Source of the DNA: Verpa conica
Taxonomy: Eukaryota; Ascomycota; Pezizomycetes; Pezizales; Morchellaceae
Reading direction: 5' to 3'
DNA length: 64,000 nucleotides
Assembly: GCA_033030425.1 (NCBI GenBank)
Contig: JAUFSD010000009.1
Location: 1,488,001-1,552,000, forward strand
Each line of letters begins with the position of its first letter. Within the stretch, counting starts at the first letter, position 1. Below, piece after piece: positions 36,633-47,737 of the stretch. Position numbers and translations under genes: made by a program. A model generated the notes under the pieces. The model made no database searches. It was not told the DNA's origin and saw nothing but the letters and a program-made list of their open reading frames with translations.

Positions 36633-38258
36633 TATCAGGCCATATTTTCTTCTGTTATCTTCGACCCCTTAGTCATGCATTTATGCTTCTGGGAATGTTT
36701 CTATCAAGATATAGCCGTGGAATGTCTACATTATATTTTAAAACTTCTTTAACTCTTATACTCACTGGGTTAATGTCGCGGAATAGATACATATATTCTT
36801 ACTTTAATGATGGATAAAAAATGGTCGTGTTCTATTTTCTACAAAGTCATGAAATATACATATATGTATTGATGTGTAGAGGAAATGGCTATGAGGACAA
36901 AGGGATAAATCTACGTCATATGTGAAGAAAGAAGCGTAGCCACCTTGAATTCTTTACGTATCTAGAACTGGTTATTTTCGGAGGAGCCACCGGGAGTCTT
37001 CCATTCTATAGGAATTGAGTGAGCTGGTACTAGTCGTAGGCACAAAGAACATGTATTTTGACCAAAGATGGGTGAGTGAATTAATCATAATACATAATTT
37101 AGATTAATGTTAGAGATACACGTAAAACGGTGAGATACTGAAATTCTTCAAGATATTCATATTCTTAAGAAATGGGAGTGTCTAGGCTGGGACAGCTCGT
37201 CTGCCATGGCCCTAAGGACTAAAGTTCTTTCTGTGGCAGTCCCTCTAGTTCTACGTAAGCCCCCCTCTAGATCTTGGAAGGCAGGAGCTGGGTAGATTGC
37301 AGTTTACAGAAATACATGAAGATCAGATTGTTTCAAGTAGAAAATTAATGTAGAAATAGTGAACGATTATTTACTGAGTGAATCGAGATAAACAGGGGAC
37401 CTCCCCGACAAAATTCTCTAAGATAGTAAAAATTAATTTTATTTCCGGGGGGGGATCACTGATTTAGGCAGGTATAATTCTAGGTCTTGTTAAAACCATG
37501 GGGTTCTGTAGCTATCCACCCCAACGAAAGTACCTCCTAGACGGGCTTTAGGCTTATATTCTGCCGGATACAACACTATGGAACCTACACGGGGCCCCAT
37601 TAGGCTGTGGAGTATTGCAAACATAGAAAAGTGGAACGAGCAGATCACTTGCCAACTTTCGGGGAAAAAGGTTCTTCATCATGGAAGAAACCGAGCCTCA
37701 ATGTAATTGCATTGGTTACGTCACAAAGAAGTTCTTCTTGCTCCCAAGAGCTATATGTGTTTCCCGTGATCTAGTTCTCTCCGACTTCATGCATCCCGTA
37801 ATTCACTCCGCCAAAAGTTAAAATGTAACGAGCCCATATTAGAAAAAAATAAAATAATTAAATAACTTGTTTCATTCTGCTCTATCTTTTATACAGTTTA
37901 TTCCGCCTCTGTTCTAGCCCAGTCATTAATGGGCCTTACCCGCCAATATAGACGGTGAGGATTGCCGAGCACTGGTGAAAATGATCAAATAATACTATCG
38001 ATTTGGGCTTAATTTATGCTAATATTATTTCTAAGCTACAGCAAAAGGATCCATCGAACATATATTCCCTTCATATATCACTTCAGGGATCTAATCCTGC
38101 CCTAGGGGACGGTATTTTAGTGGATAAAAATATGACTTCACCGACACGCAAGCACTTAATTTGCCATTCAACTATTAGAGCCGTAGATCCCTTACCAAAT
38201 ACCTAATAACTAGGGATCGCCTTTTTAAATAGTGTTTTTATGTGATAAAAATATTGTA
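36633..38258. other. Intergenic region with a possible copia pol relic
   Basis: 1.6 kb between the structured repeat and the DNA transposon. Most shows nothing. At about 37700-37815 one plus-strand frame reads IGYVTKKFFLL then CVSRDLVLSD, which resembles the C-terminal integrase block of copia elements (GY...SRDV.F). It is too decayed to place in a family. Target dinucleotide TA of the transposon is 38257-38258. Confidence 0.35.
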
Positions 38259-38285
38259 TGGTGCGCATGGGCTTAAAGGTGGACC
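38259..38285 (+). repeat. Left terminal inverted repeat of the DNA transposon
   Basis: 27 bp, TGGTGCGCATGGGCTTAAAG and GTGGACC, the exact reverse complement of 43232-43258. TA precedes it. Confidence 0.9.
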
Positions 38286-40151
38286 GAGCGGACCGGGCGG
38301 TGGAACGCCAAGACTATGCCAAGACCTGAACGGTCAATCATTATCATGACCTCTACCTCAGCGCTGAGGAACAAAAAAATTAATAACTCCACCACCAAAG
38401 CTCCTAAATTAATGGGATTCAAACGGCACACTCCTAAGTACTGTATATATCACTAAAGCACCTCGTTAGCAAAATCCCATAGCAAAATCAAAACCCGATT
38501 CTGTCACTATAACAAATAATTCATACCTGTTCCTACCAAAACCTATTCTCTAATACTAAGTACTGCTAGTATTATTATACATAATAGAGCGAGTAGCTAC
38601 CCGTCTGTGGCTCTTATAAGCTTTAACTTTAAAGTCTTCACTTCCATATAGAATACCCTCTCTATAAGTATCCATAATTCTTAGAGACTTTCCCCACCAT
38701 TTAGGAATTAAATCAGCAGCCCAGTCTAAAGCTTTAGGTACATTCTCTCTCAAGGATTTTATATCATACCCACAGTGGCTGCGAGTATAAAGCTTCACTC
38801 TACCCCAATAGTATTCGATCCAATTCAGTTCACAGTGGAACCTTGGATAGAATAATATCATATGTCCTCTCCCTTCTACTATTTCCTGTATCCTATTCTT
38901 TTGAGCCAAAAAATCAGGCTGCTGTGACATAAGCTGACGGGCACAGCAGCTATTACTTGAATGCTTTCTCTCCTCTTTAGGAACCTGGTGCCGTATGGTA
39001 CAGTCTAGATATAAGCCATTTTGTGGCCATAATCCTCTTTCTTCTAAAACTGCTTGGAGTCCTTTAGGCTGTCCCCACATAGCTTTAGGTAACTTATGCT
39101 CTCGTTTGTAAGACATGCTTTGCTCGATTTTATTCCTATTCTTGTCATAAAAGTACCCATTTCTCATATGAGGCTGTGAACCACCCCATCCTTTATTCAT
39201 TCTGCTAGCTTTTAATGCATCCTCTGCAAATGCACTATGACTAGTAGCATTATCGAAAAGAAATAAAGCTTGACAGCCAGGGTAAGCAGCTTCAAAAACA
39301 TTGATAGCTATTAAAGACTGTTGCACAATATGGTCTTGATCCCACCAAATATCTCCACCACATTGTAAGATCTCTGTAGCTTCACGCTTAAAAAACCCTT
39401 TATGGAGAAGCTCACTATCTGAAAGCTCCTCCTCTCCAATTCTCAATCGCCCCCAAGGAGTAATAAATTCGGAAATATGAAGTCCTTGGCCTTTAGACTT
39501 TTTTCGAAGGGGATTTTCATTATTGGTAATCCATTGATGAGTTGGTCCATCATTAGCGTTACATGTACACTCATCATGAGTAACAGGTATGCAAAGCTGA
39601 CTACCAGGAGAAAGAGTTGGCAATTCTATACCAATAACCTCACCAGTATCACTTAATACTGGGTATGGCATACATGGTTTTAAGTCCTCCATGTGTTTTA
39701 AAAAAACCTCTTGTCTATACTGAATGACATCAGGCCTTTCATGTCCATCCTTATAAACACCTTTTTTTATCTCTTGCCATTTGTACCCTAATTTTCGAAG
39801 CCAGCTAGCAGCAGTACATGCTGAAAGAGTAAGCTTTTTTCGAAAAAGTGGAGGTGTGTTTTCATGAAACTCTATCTCATTTAGGGAGGTATTAAAAAGC
39901 TGTAGCTCTTGATCTCGATTCACTTGTGGCTGTGTGGACTGCCAGTAGGAAGTAACTGCTGCAGCTAGAGTATGGGCTCGAAAATCTATACTAATATATT
40001 AGCCATATATATAAAAAATATAAATTATATTAGAACATACTTTGTCCAGCAGAAGCAATACATTCTTGTATAGCTATTTTTGTCCCCTCATCTTCCAACA
40101 TGCATATCATTTTTGTATTCTTCCCCTGTCTACTTAATGGTATTTTTCTCT

Positions 40152-41414
40152 CCTGTTGTGACGACTTTACCATCGTCATGACTAGTCTCAAGTACCTCTC
40201 CATATAGAGACACCTAAGGATCTCCCTTGAGGCATAGGACTAGCTATCCCATTCCGGTCAATAGATACTAAGGAAAGTCATTACTATGATAGCCCGATCC
40301 CTAAGCGAGCTGGCGAGCCCCTAGGACGGAGCGAAGCTCACCGTCGTCGGTATGCGACAGAGACCAGAGTAATACGTCTGTAGCTTATAGCTACGGGAGA
40401 TACTAGCGCAATGAGACTGAAGCAGTTACCTCCATGAACAGAGTTAAGCTCCTGTTCCTCTAGGAGGAATAATAACAGCTTCGCTGATGGCCAATCTTAT
40501 GGGAGGCCGAGAGCCATGAAACGAGAGCAAAGCTACGCTTAGTAGTTAGGGCCGCCAGCAAAAATAGTAATTAACCTGGCGGCGTCACGAATCGAACCAT
40601 ACGGGGCTATGCCTTGTGCGTCGCCTGCGTCCCATGGATCAAGATTACCTCTCCGCCACGCTCCCAGGTTGGACTAGGAACGTGGGAAAGGAATCTAAGC
40701 AACGGCAGGAATCACCAGTGGGTTACCCTACCTAGGGGACTCTGTGTTTTCTAACACCCCCGAGGCGCCCCACTGTGCCACCCGCCGTTTGCAGAGGGGG
40801 CCCCCCTGAGTTGCTGATTCCCTAACAAAAAGACAAGTTTTGGACCCCAAAAATAACCCCAAAACCGTCAGGAAAATTCGTCCAACCGAACCAAACTCGG
40901 AGGGTATATGGGGGACAGTGCTGCAAATCCATAGGTGCAATCGGATTTGAAATCGGACCATTTTAGCAATAGTTACAGAGTTTTTAGTAACCAACGCTTT
41001 TTAGTCGCTAGTCTATCGACCCCGCTAGTTCTTAGGGGCGCTCTAGACTCAGTTGATTTCCAAGCGCGGAGGAATTGTTCCCCCGCTCCTTGGCAGCCTG
41101 CTCGCTTTCAAAATCATAGCTTAAACCCGTCCTTCCCCCAGGACAATCATTATTGCTAGTCAACGAACAACCGTTGTTCAGAGACCCTCATACTCTTTGC
41201 TAAAGACGTTTGTCTTCCCCTGGGAAGCAGAGCCTTTTAAAGTCTTTAGTTATCTATCCATTAAATCCTTATTCCTGTTTGCCTAGGGACTGTCGACCTT
41301 CCGTGTTGACGAGCGGTTCTAAGCCTCGCTGCTGAAGCTTCTCGTCAGAAAAGAAGGTTGCTGGTTTTTTTTGGTACGGCAGTACTCCCCTGGGAGTGCC
41401 CCCGTTACACCTGT
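40152..41414 (+). mobile_element. TG...CA insertion of 1253 bp with CCTGT target duplication
   Basis: The inserted sequence 40157-41409 begins TGTGACGAC and ends CCCGTTACA. It is bounded by CCTGT at 40152-40156 and 41410-41414. TG...CA ends and a 5-bp duplication are the marks of an LTR element; the short ends are imperfect inverted repeats (TGTGACG/CGTTACA). No internal direct LTR copies and no coding frame are visible, so it is either a solo LTR or a non-autonomous LTR derivative. It interrupts the transposase gene between residues encoded by exons 2 and 3. Confidence 0.75.
40577..40665 (-). repeat. tRNA-like sequence inside the TG...CA insertion
   Basis: On the minus strand there is an A-box-like TGGCGGAGAGGT and, about 55 bp later, a B box GGTTCGATTCG. 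The region ends GTGACGCCGCCA. Five of seven acceptor positions would pair (GGGAGCG with CGCCGCC), but the T stem does not, so this is a relic and not a tRNA. On the plus strand the same block begins TGGCGGCGTCAC, the form a primer-binding site would have. It is flanked by AACCT/AGGTT. Confidence 0.35.
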
Positions 41415-42342
41415 ATCCATTTTTTTTCATGCTTCAAAATCCTTTCTTGTACTTTCTTTCCCATCCGGTAGCCAATCGCCACATTCATAGCACAGTCCTT
41501 TCTTGATAGAGTATATCTCCATTTATCTCTATCTATAGTAGAACCACTGGGCTGTATAGGTTTAATCTTATGTTTTAAAATTGTGACTTGCCAATTCATA
41601 AAACTTAAAACCTGCTGATGCCAGAGATAGTCCTGCTTTATTGGGCGGTGTTTCGAAAGTAGGAGCTTCTCAATATCCTCTATACCTATAAACAATCAGA
41701 ATTCATTGACACTCAAGCTTCAATATAAAAAATTTTACCTTTCTCTAAAATGTATTTTTTAAGCGGCAATGAATTAACTCGAGGCCATTGCTTTATAGAT
41801 TCCGAGCTCTCCATATCTCTATTACTTCCATCTAAATCCAACTCTTCAATATCTTCAAAATCACTATCTTCTTCTCCCTCTATACTCTTCTCTTCTTCTA
41901 TTAAGCTGATTTGGGAAATCGCCAACTCTTCAAGCTCCACATCCCTTATAGCAGTATCGTCAACTGGTTTATCTATGCTAGCCACGCTTCCTGCAACTGC
42001 TCGAGTACTCCTGTATCCAGTAGATGGCCTGGTTAAGTAATCTGCTGTAGAAGGTCTACTGGTAAAGGTACTGCAAAAGTCTATAGGTAATTTATTGCTA
42101 ATAGACCCTGCTGATAATAGGGTTTCGAAGGCAGCTTTATAAAGAGCTTGCTCTGCAGCTGCTGCTTTTCGTCTTATGCGCCATATTGTGGTTCTAGGTC
42201 TCCATGGAGTCTTCATATATATTTCCTCTATAGGGAGTGGTTGTGGTGGTGCTTTTCTTCTTCCTCTTCCTCCTTGTTTTCCTTTAGCATGATGGCTTTG
42301 CTGAGCTTTTGAACGGCGGCCCATTGAAAAGCTTTCTATATA

Positions 42343-42785
42343 TAGTGCGCGCAGTCTTAAATGTGTCACAGTATTTGGGGCGATATTCCGGCCCCCACAG
42401 CCACCCAAATCAATAACAAAAAGATATGTGGCCTGCTATAGCCTCAATAAAGCTCCATATCTTTTTATTAGGCTTGGGGATGTGTGGTTGTTGTGGAATA
42501 AAACTTCATTTTTGGCTGTAAAAAGTACCAAATGGAACAATTCCTAGAAATACTTAAGCATGATGGATGCTACACATGGCCTAACAAGTAAGAATGAATA
42601 TACCAGAGGTAAAGCTCTATTATAATCATATATTGGCAGTATTTTTCTATTGAACATACACCTGAGCTTGTGGGATTTTTTTTAATTTTTTACATAGCCC
42701 AGATTATTGAAGTTTGGCCCAGATTCGGTGTGGGTTGCTGTCTCACCTCGGATTCGGCTAGCACATTTAAAACTGCGCGCACCAT
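42343..42785. mobile_element. 443-bp MITE with 23-bp inverted repeats
   Basis: Inverted repeats of 23 bp lie at 42343-42365 (TAGTGCGCGCAGTCTTAAAT...) and 42763-42785 (reverse complement TGGTGCGCGCAGTTTTAAAT...), with two mismatches, each bounded by TA (42341-42342, 42786-42787). They share the pattern TGGTGCGC-N6-TTAAA-N-GTG with the terminal repeats of the surrounding transposon. No coding capacity is evident. The left end lies 18 bp upstream of the transposase ATG at 42324. Confidence 0.65.
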
Positions 42786-43231
42786 ATATGTATATAGAAT
42801 ATAGTAGATGTTTTTAAAGGCAAATATAAAGTAGTAGATTTAATAGAGTATAGGGTAATGATTGATGGCAGGATCAAGTTATCGGGTTTTGATACAGCAA
42901 GCAGAGGGCAAAGCGGAGCAGTCAGAAATACTTGGGGCACCTACTAGAAGCTTCTATATCCTCCTCATATACATACATAAGCGGGGTAGTTGGTGGTACA
43001 CAAAGTGGGGTTCAACGTATTTTTGGTACTTCTGAGCATGCACTGTGTACTTCTGAGAACGTTCCAAATCACGATTTTTACACACAAAATTCAGTGTTTA
43101 TTCTACCACCACCATTTATTATGAAGCCTTATAAAAAGTTGAGGACCTTTAATATCATTGAAATAAACTTCTCAACTTTTTCCAGCTAATTCTGTTGCCT
43201 GTAGAACCCGGAATATCGGCCGAAAAATGGT

Positions 43232-43258
43232 GGTCCACCTTTAAGCCCATGCGCACCA
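43232..43258 (-). repeat. Right terminal inverted repeat of the DNA transposon
   Basis: 27 bp ending TAAGCCCATGCGCACCA, the exact reverse complement of 38259-38285, followed by TA at 43259-43260. Confidence 0.9.
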
Positions 43259-43260
43259 TA

Positions 43261-43970
43261 TAGCTTATAAAGTACCGGTTGTTGTGTTTAGAGAATTTTT
43301 CCTGTGTATCTTTACGATCGGTTACTTCCCAGTGGAGGTAGCATTTCCGCATGGGTTCGCTCCCCCAGATTCTCCAATAGCATATAGAAACATGTACCTT
43401 AATTATAATCGATGAAGTCTTTTCTGTAAAGGACTCAAAACATGCTCGAATATACCTACTCAGTGGCCTATACTGTAATAGCTACAAGGGTTAAACCCGA
43501 GTGATATTCTGTGAGTTACCATGTAGATACTCCTAAAGGCCTGGCTAATAATGATTATTTAGATACTCGTTGGGTATGCTTATTGAATTAAGGAATAATG
43601 AATGAATTAATCATAAATACATGGAGACCTAGGGGTTAAGGGATAAATAGCAACGGTTCTATGTAGTTCACGATGCAAGCCTTTAAAATACCGCTTATAG
43701 TCTCTCAGGCTGCCCACGAGAGTGAATTAGGCGCTGGGGTCAGGGCAAAGGTGCATACTTGCTATGGTGATTCTATTTCTTTAAAGCTGTTCTAAAGTGG
43801 ATACAAGGCAAGAAAACACCGGTCTGTTATATTATTTGAATGGTAGGTATGTTCTGTTTGGAACTCACTGGTTTAGATGATCACGAAGTAAAAATATGTA
43901 GGCGTACTATACAGAACGGTCAAGGTATTTATGAGTATGTACATTAGAAACATTAAAAAAAAACTATATG
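43261..43970. other. Intergenic region
   Basis: 710 bp of AT-rich sequence between the transposon and the second structured repeat. An A run (AAAAAAAAAC) lies 10 bp before the repeat. No gene is seen. Confidence 0.4.
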
Positions 43971-44276
43971 CTTGGCACGCTAACCTAATGAGGTTAGACA
44001 TTCATAGAATGCTCCAACCGTAGGGATCCTCCGGAAAAAGTGCCTTTGCTAAGCAAAAAAGACACTTTTCCCCATCTCTTGCAAGCAAGAGATGGAAGAA
44101 GAAGCAGGAGTAGTTTCGAGGATACCTCTGAGCCATTCTTATGCGGTACAAGGAGAAGAAAAAAAGAAAGACAATGGGGAGAAGGAAGGGCTGTATATAT
44201 AGGTTCTGGGAGAGGATGCCAAGAGGTCAATTGGCCGCTGAATTCGCCGCTGAATTCGCCGCTCAATTCGCCGCTG
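43971..44276 (+). repeat. Structured repeat family, copy 2
   Basis: Same strand and order of parts as 36331-36632, beginning at the identical CTTGGCACGCTAACC. The hairpin around the loop GCAAGC has a different stem here: CCATCTCTT pairs perfectly with AAGAGATGG (44072-44095), whereas copy 1 has CTTCTTCTT with AAGAAGAAG. Both arms changed at the same four positions so pairing is kept. A TATA-like CTGTATATATAGG follows the purine-rich tract, and four 12-bp units of the GGCCGCTGAATT type close the copy. Confidence 0.8.
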
Positions 44277-46130
44277 GACTAGTACTCGAGCCCCCCAAAG
44301 TGTTACTGATCGTACGATTCTAATCCTGCTGGGGGTTCAATTGTGGTAGCGGGTATGTGTTCACCCACAGTATAGATGAGTATATCATAATCAGAAGCTT
44401 CTTTAAGTATTTAGATCAATAGATAACTGTAAAATAGGACTTGGTGCTTGTCAGTGATGTTTATGGGTTGTATTTAGGGTAGGTCATGGGGAATAGCTCG
44501 TAGTTCAGACATTTGAGGATGCCGAGTGACTGTGGGCTGATAGGGAATTGAACGTATTTAAAATTGGGAAGCGGAGTCCAAGGCGATGCGTGTAGATCCC
44601 CAACTGATAGAGTGTTCATACACATGATTCTGCACCAGAGATAAGAGAAATCACCCATAAAAACTTATAAAATTCTCGAATATATTTACGTAAGTCTATC
44701 ATACATTCAGCAACGCCAACGAGTGTATGAAATATTGAAGCGGGTGATGACGAATGTGAAATTACCACACAATATCAATGTAAGGAATTAAGCAACACGT
44801 TGATTACACGTTTTCCTGTCTATTCATGGATCTGATTATCCCTAGCTACGGGTTAGGAAATACAGCATAAGCCATTCTCCTATAAAAAGAATAGTTCTAG
44901 GCTCATCTTGGTAATTGGAACTACTGGTTATAGGTGAAGAGCCAGCTTTGAATTAAACCTCAAGGTTCAAAAAGCAGCGCATTAAACTGTTTCACTCTAA
45001 ACATGCCTGTAGTTCCCTCGAAATTGGAACCGTAACGCATCTCTGTTAGTGAATTTCCCCAATGCTGCGTTGCCAGGAAATCTCTTTGTGACATAGGTAG
45101 CCCAGTCTAGCCGGGATGCCAAGACCCGAATCACTTTTCATGACACAGACCCCGGCGAAGAGAAAGAACCTGTACATGTATCTCCACCAGATACTACCGA
45201 AGAGGTACATCATGAATAAAACTTTTCTACTGGTACAGGAGCTTAGACCTTATCTCTTTCATTGGATTTATCCGTGATGGCCTTACAGTCATGTACCTAG
45301 TGATATGCTAGCGAGATTCAAACGTCATCAACCAGCGTCCCCTATGATGCCTGAAAGGTACACCCCATCGACTTTCGTCATGACTAGGTGTAAAATAAAC
45401 GTACTCAGGCTCTGTTTCGATATCAATCCAATATATCCATCAATCCAATATACATCATGTACTGAGATCAAAGGTGAGCAGGACTTCGGAGTGTACGAGT
45501 GGTTTTGTGCAGTAAGTTTGTACTCCATCTCCACGCATACGCTGACTGTTTGTGGCATCTTATTAGTATCCATTGCTATTGCGATTCTGAGTCTGTTAGG
45601 GCATCAACTGTAATGCTAGCCTGAGACGTTAAGCTCGCGCTGGTCTATGATGCCAATAGCAGTAGGGAGTCCGGCCTATATTATACCCCCACTACATGAC
45701 CCTTTCGATGACGTCAGAGGAGATATGCAAAGCTAAAGGGATATCTTACTCCGATTATACTATCTCGATTTTCAGGGATTGCGTTGGTGCTGTGGCCAAT
45801 AATGGATTCAGACTGTTCAAAGGAACACTGATAAAAAGATCTTTCGTCACTTTCCGTGGGAGAATCTTGCGGTGGTTTCTTGGGTGAGTTCTGTGGCTTG
45901 GAAGGCGTGGTCAGTTTCATTATAGGCTTTGTTTCCATAAAATAAGGTGCTGCCTGTTGCCTCTATAGTTGTGGGGACCGAATCGTACAGACTGAGTAAC
46001 ATTTAGGGAAACCGGAAACTGGAAAGGCGCCAATAGAAAATCCTATAGAATATCTACTTCTCCAACTCCGGCCTCATCGTATTGCCTAGTCCTTAGTACA
46101 CATAGTTCTATCTAGAAATATCTCAAGTTC
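44277..46130. other. Intergenic region
   Basis: 1.85 kb. The largest frame with an ATG (45305-45613, plus) encodes about 102 residues with one hydrophobic segment near its end (GILLVSIAIAILSLLG) but has no other support. An antisense frame covers the same bases. I see no reliable gene; the right end is the 3' flank of the oxidase gene. Confidence 0.35.
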
Positions 46131-47737
46131 TCAATGGCCCATCCTCATACAACTACTGCTTTTCGGCACACACCAGCAAGTATGCCCTGAATCCAGATTG
46201 ACAGGGCCATCCCTGATTATTCCATTACCATCGGGGCCCACTCTCGTAATCCCGAACTCTGGTCTTGCGAAATGAGACCCTCCATCAAGTAGCATTTCTT
46301 TTAAAGCGAGCCCTAGCAAGGGAACGAATTTCATTCCCCACCCGGCTGTGAAAATTGCAACACTATCTTTAGCCCCTCCGCCGAGGTACTGCTCCGGAAT
46401 ATAATCCAGGACGAACATATTGTCTTCTCATAGCGTTAATATCACCATATGAATAAAAAATGCAAAAAGAGTATAGCTAACCAAATACATTCGTCTGTAA
46501 ACAGCTCGAAGAATAAACCGGCACAGTACCATCCACGCCCTTCATATGGTTCTGCACATAATTTTGAACATTCGCAACATCAGCCGGGTTTACAACGTTG
46601 GTTTCACGTTGGTCAGGGTCATTGATCCGTCTAGTCGCAGTATCAACCGCGATTCTTGCAACATTTGGCGGACCCCAGGGCAATACCGGGAATCCATAGA
46701 AGAGGCGTGACTGGCAACTTTCTTCATCGTCTTTGGCAAACTGAAACCACATACATGGGAATACAGCGCCATTTGGACCGGGATTGACGCTAAAGTACAT
46801 GGAGGCCATTTCCCATATACATAAATCAAGGTGGATATTGAATGAGGGTGTAAGAATGTGGTTACTGTATGCACCAGTGGCTATGATGAGCTTTTTCGCA
46901 AAGTGAGAGCTGTTTGTGCATTTGCCATTCGAATCTTTTGATATAACCTCCCAGTGCTTATCGAGGCCTTCTCCGCAGGGTTCGACTCTTGAGATAGGGA
47001 TGTTTTGGTGGAGGTGGGCGCCGTGAGATTGGGCCAGACGGTACAGAGTGCGGACGAGGAGTGGGACGTTGATTATGCCGTTGTCTGGAGCAAAGACACC
47101 CTTGTAATCTGAAGGAAGGTTGGTGAAAGGGAACTCGGCTTCGATTTCTTCTTTGTTGACTAGTGGAGCGTGAGCTTGAGTAGTATGGGTTTGTGGTCAG
47201 GTACTTACGCCTCCTGTATGGCATCTCGAGGCGATCTAGATTCTTTGTTGGGTCTTCTAAAGTACCTGATATGGATTGGCTTATATAAGCATTGATAAGA
47301 AGCATAACAGGCATAATTCAACCAGGGAACAATGATTTGAAATGTCTATACCTTCAGGTCCACCTTTACCGTACGTCGTATCACCAAAGTTCAGAAGCCC
47401 ACTCATTAGTCTGATAGAGCCTTCCCCGGCATCTCGTTCGAGTTTATCCCATAACTTAAGTGATTCCTTTGCTAGGTCTGCCATAAAGTCTTCTGTATAC
47501 CTATGGATACCAGAATAAGGGGTTAGTCATCGAAAAAGCTCAGGATTCAGTTACTGACATAGTCCTGTACATCCTGGCTAGATCGTTAGAACTGCCAGCC
47601 TGATTGAAGAAGTTTCCCTTTTCCAGCACCGCAACAGTCTTCCCGGCTTTAGCAACCTCATAAGCCGCATTGAGTCCAACTGGCCCTCCGCCAATGACCA
47701 GAACATCATAGATAGTATCTGAAGAGGAAGCCGCCAT
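46131..47737 (-). CDS. FAD-dependent amine oxidase, sarcosine oxidase/L-pipecolate oxidase type
   Basis: Five exons (47737..47559, 47500..47352, 47265..47209, 47159..46482, 46423..46131) give 451 residues, normal for the monomeric sarcosine oxidase family. Frames join exactly at every GT...AG. The dinucleotide-binding motif near the N-terminus is VLVIGGGPVGLNAAYEVAKA (residues about 13-32), followed by SSNDLARMYRTMYTE. The Cys in SCLQTN (Cys 348) is in the position where this family binds FAD covalently, and FTAGWGMKFVPLLG is the C-terminal FAD-contacting glycine region. These enzymes oxidise secondary or N-methyl amino acids (sarcosine, pipecolate, fructosyl amino acids) with release of H2O2, usually in peroxisomes; the last residues (MRMGH) are not a clear peroxisomal signal. 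The gene is divergent from an amino-acid-oxidase relic at 48540-48930, and a decayed copy of it lies at 49063-49855. Confidence 0.88.

Larger units (their letters stand above)
38556..42324 (-). pseudogene. DDE transposase gene split by a 1253-bp insertion
   Basis: The gene runs from ATG 42324 to the stop at 38556. Exons: 42324..41739, 41685..41410, 40151..40041 and 39985..38556. The two introns are 53 and 55 bp with GTAAAA and GTATGT donors. Between exon 2 and exon 3 lies the insertion 40157..41409. If it and one copy of its 5-bp duplication are left out, the four pieces sum to 2,403 nt and the frame is open throughout (800 residues), so the gene was intact before the insertion. Protein features: a basic N-terminus (GRRSKAQQSHHAKGKQGGRG), an acidic stretch, a DNA-binding-like region ending IPLSRQGKN, then a DDE core with HDECTCNANDG (D), FLFDNATSHS (D) and ELNWIEYYWG (E), and YKSHRR near the end. 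The second D and the E are separated by an unusually large insert containing a CC pair. The TA target and FDN/NWIE blocks place it near the IS630/Tc1-mariner group. Confidence 0.85.
38257..43260 (-). mobile_element. TA-flanked DNA transposon (Tc1/mariner-IS630-like), disrupted
   Basis: Perfect 27-bp terminal inverted repeats lie at 38259-38285 (TGGTGCGCATGGGCTTAAAG...) and 43232-43258, each bounded by TA (38257-38258 and 43259-43260). The element is 5.0 kb. It carries one spliced DDE transposase gene on the minus strand. Two further insertions sit inside: a 1253-bp TG...CA element in the transposase gene and a 443-bp MITE just upstream of its start. The perfect inverted repeats and the otherwise open transposase frame argue for recent mobility before the nested insertions. 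Confidence 0.85.

Noticed and set aside
36331..44276. The two structured repeats as LTRs of one element that contains the DNA transposon
   Set aside because: No flanking duplication, no TG...CA ends, no coding remnants between them outside the DNA transposon, and no convincing primer site (only a weak GGTATCAGGCC at 36631). Not excluded.
45305..45613. 102-codon frame with a hydrophobic segment
   Set aside because: An antisense frame of similar length overlaps it, and nothing else supports coding.
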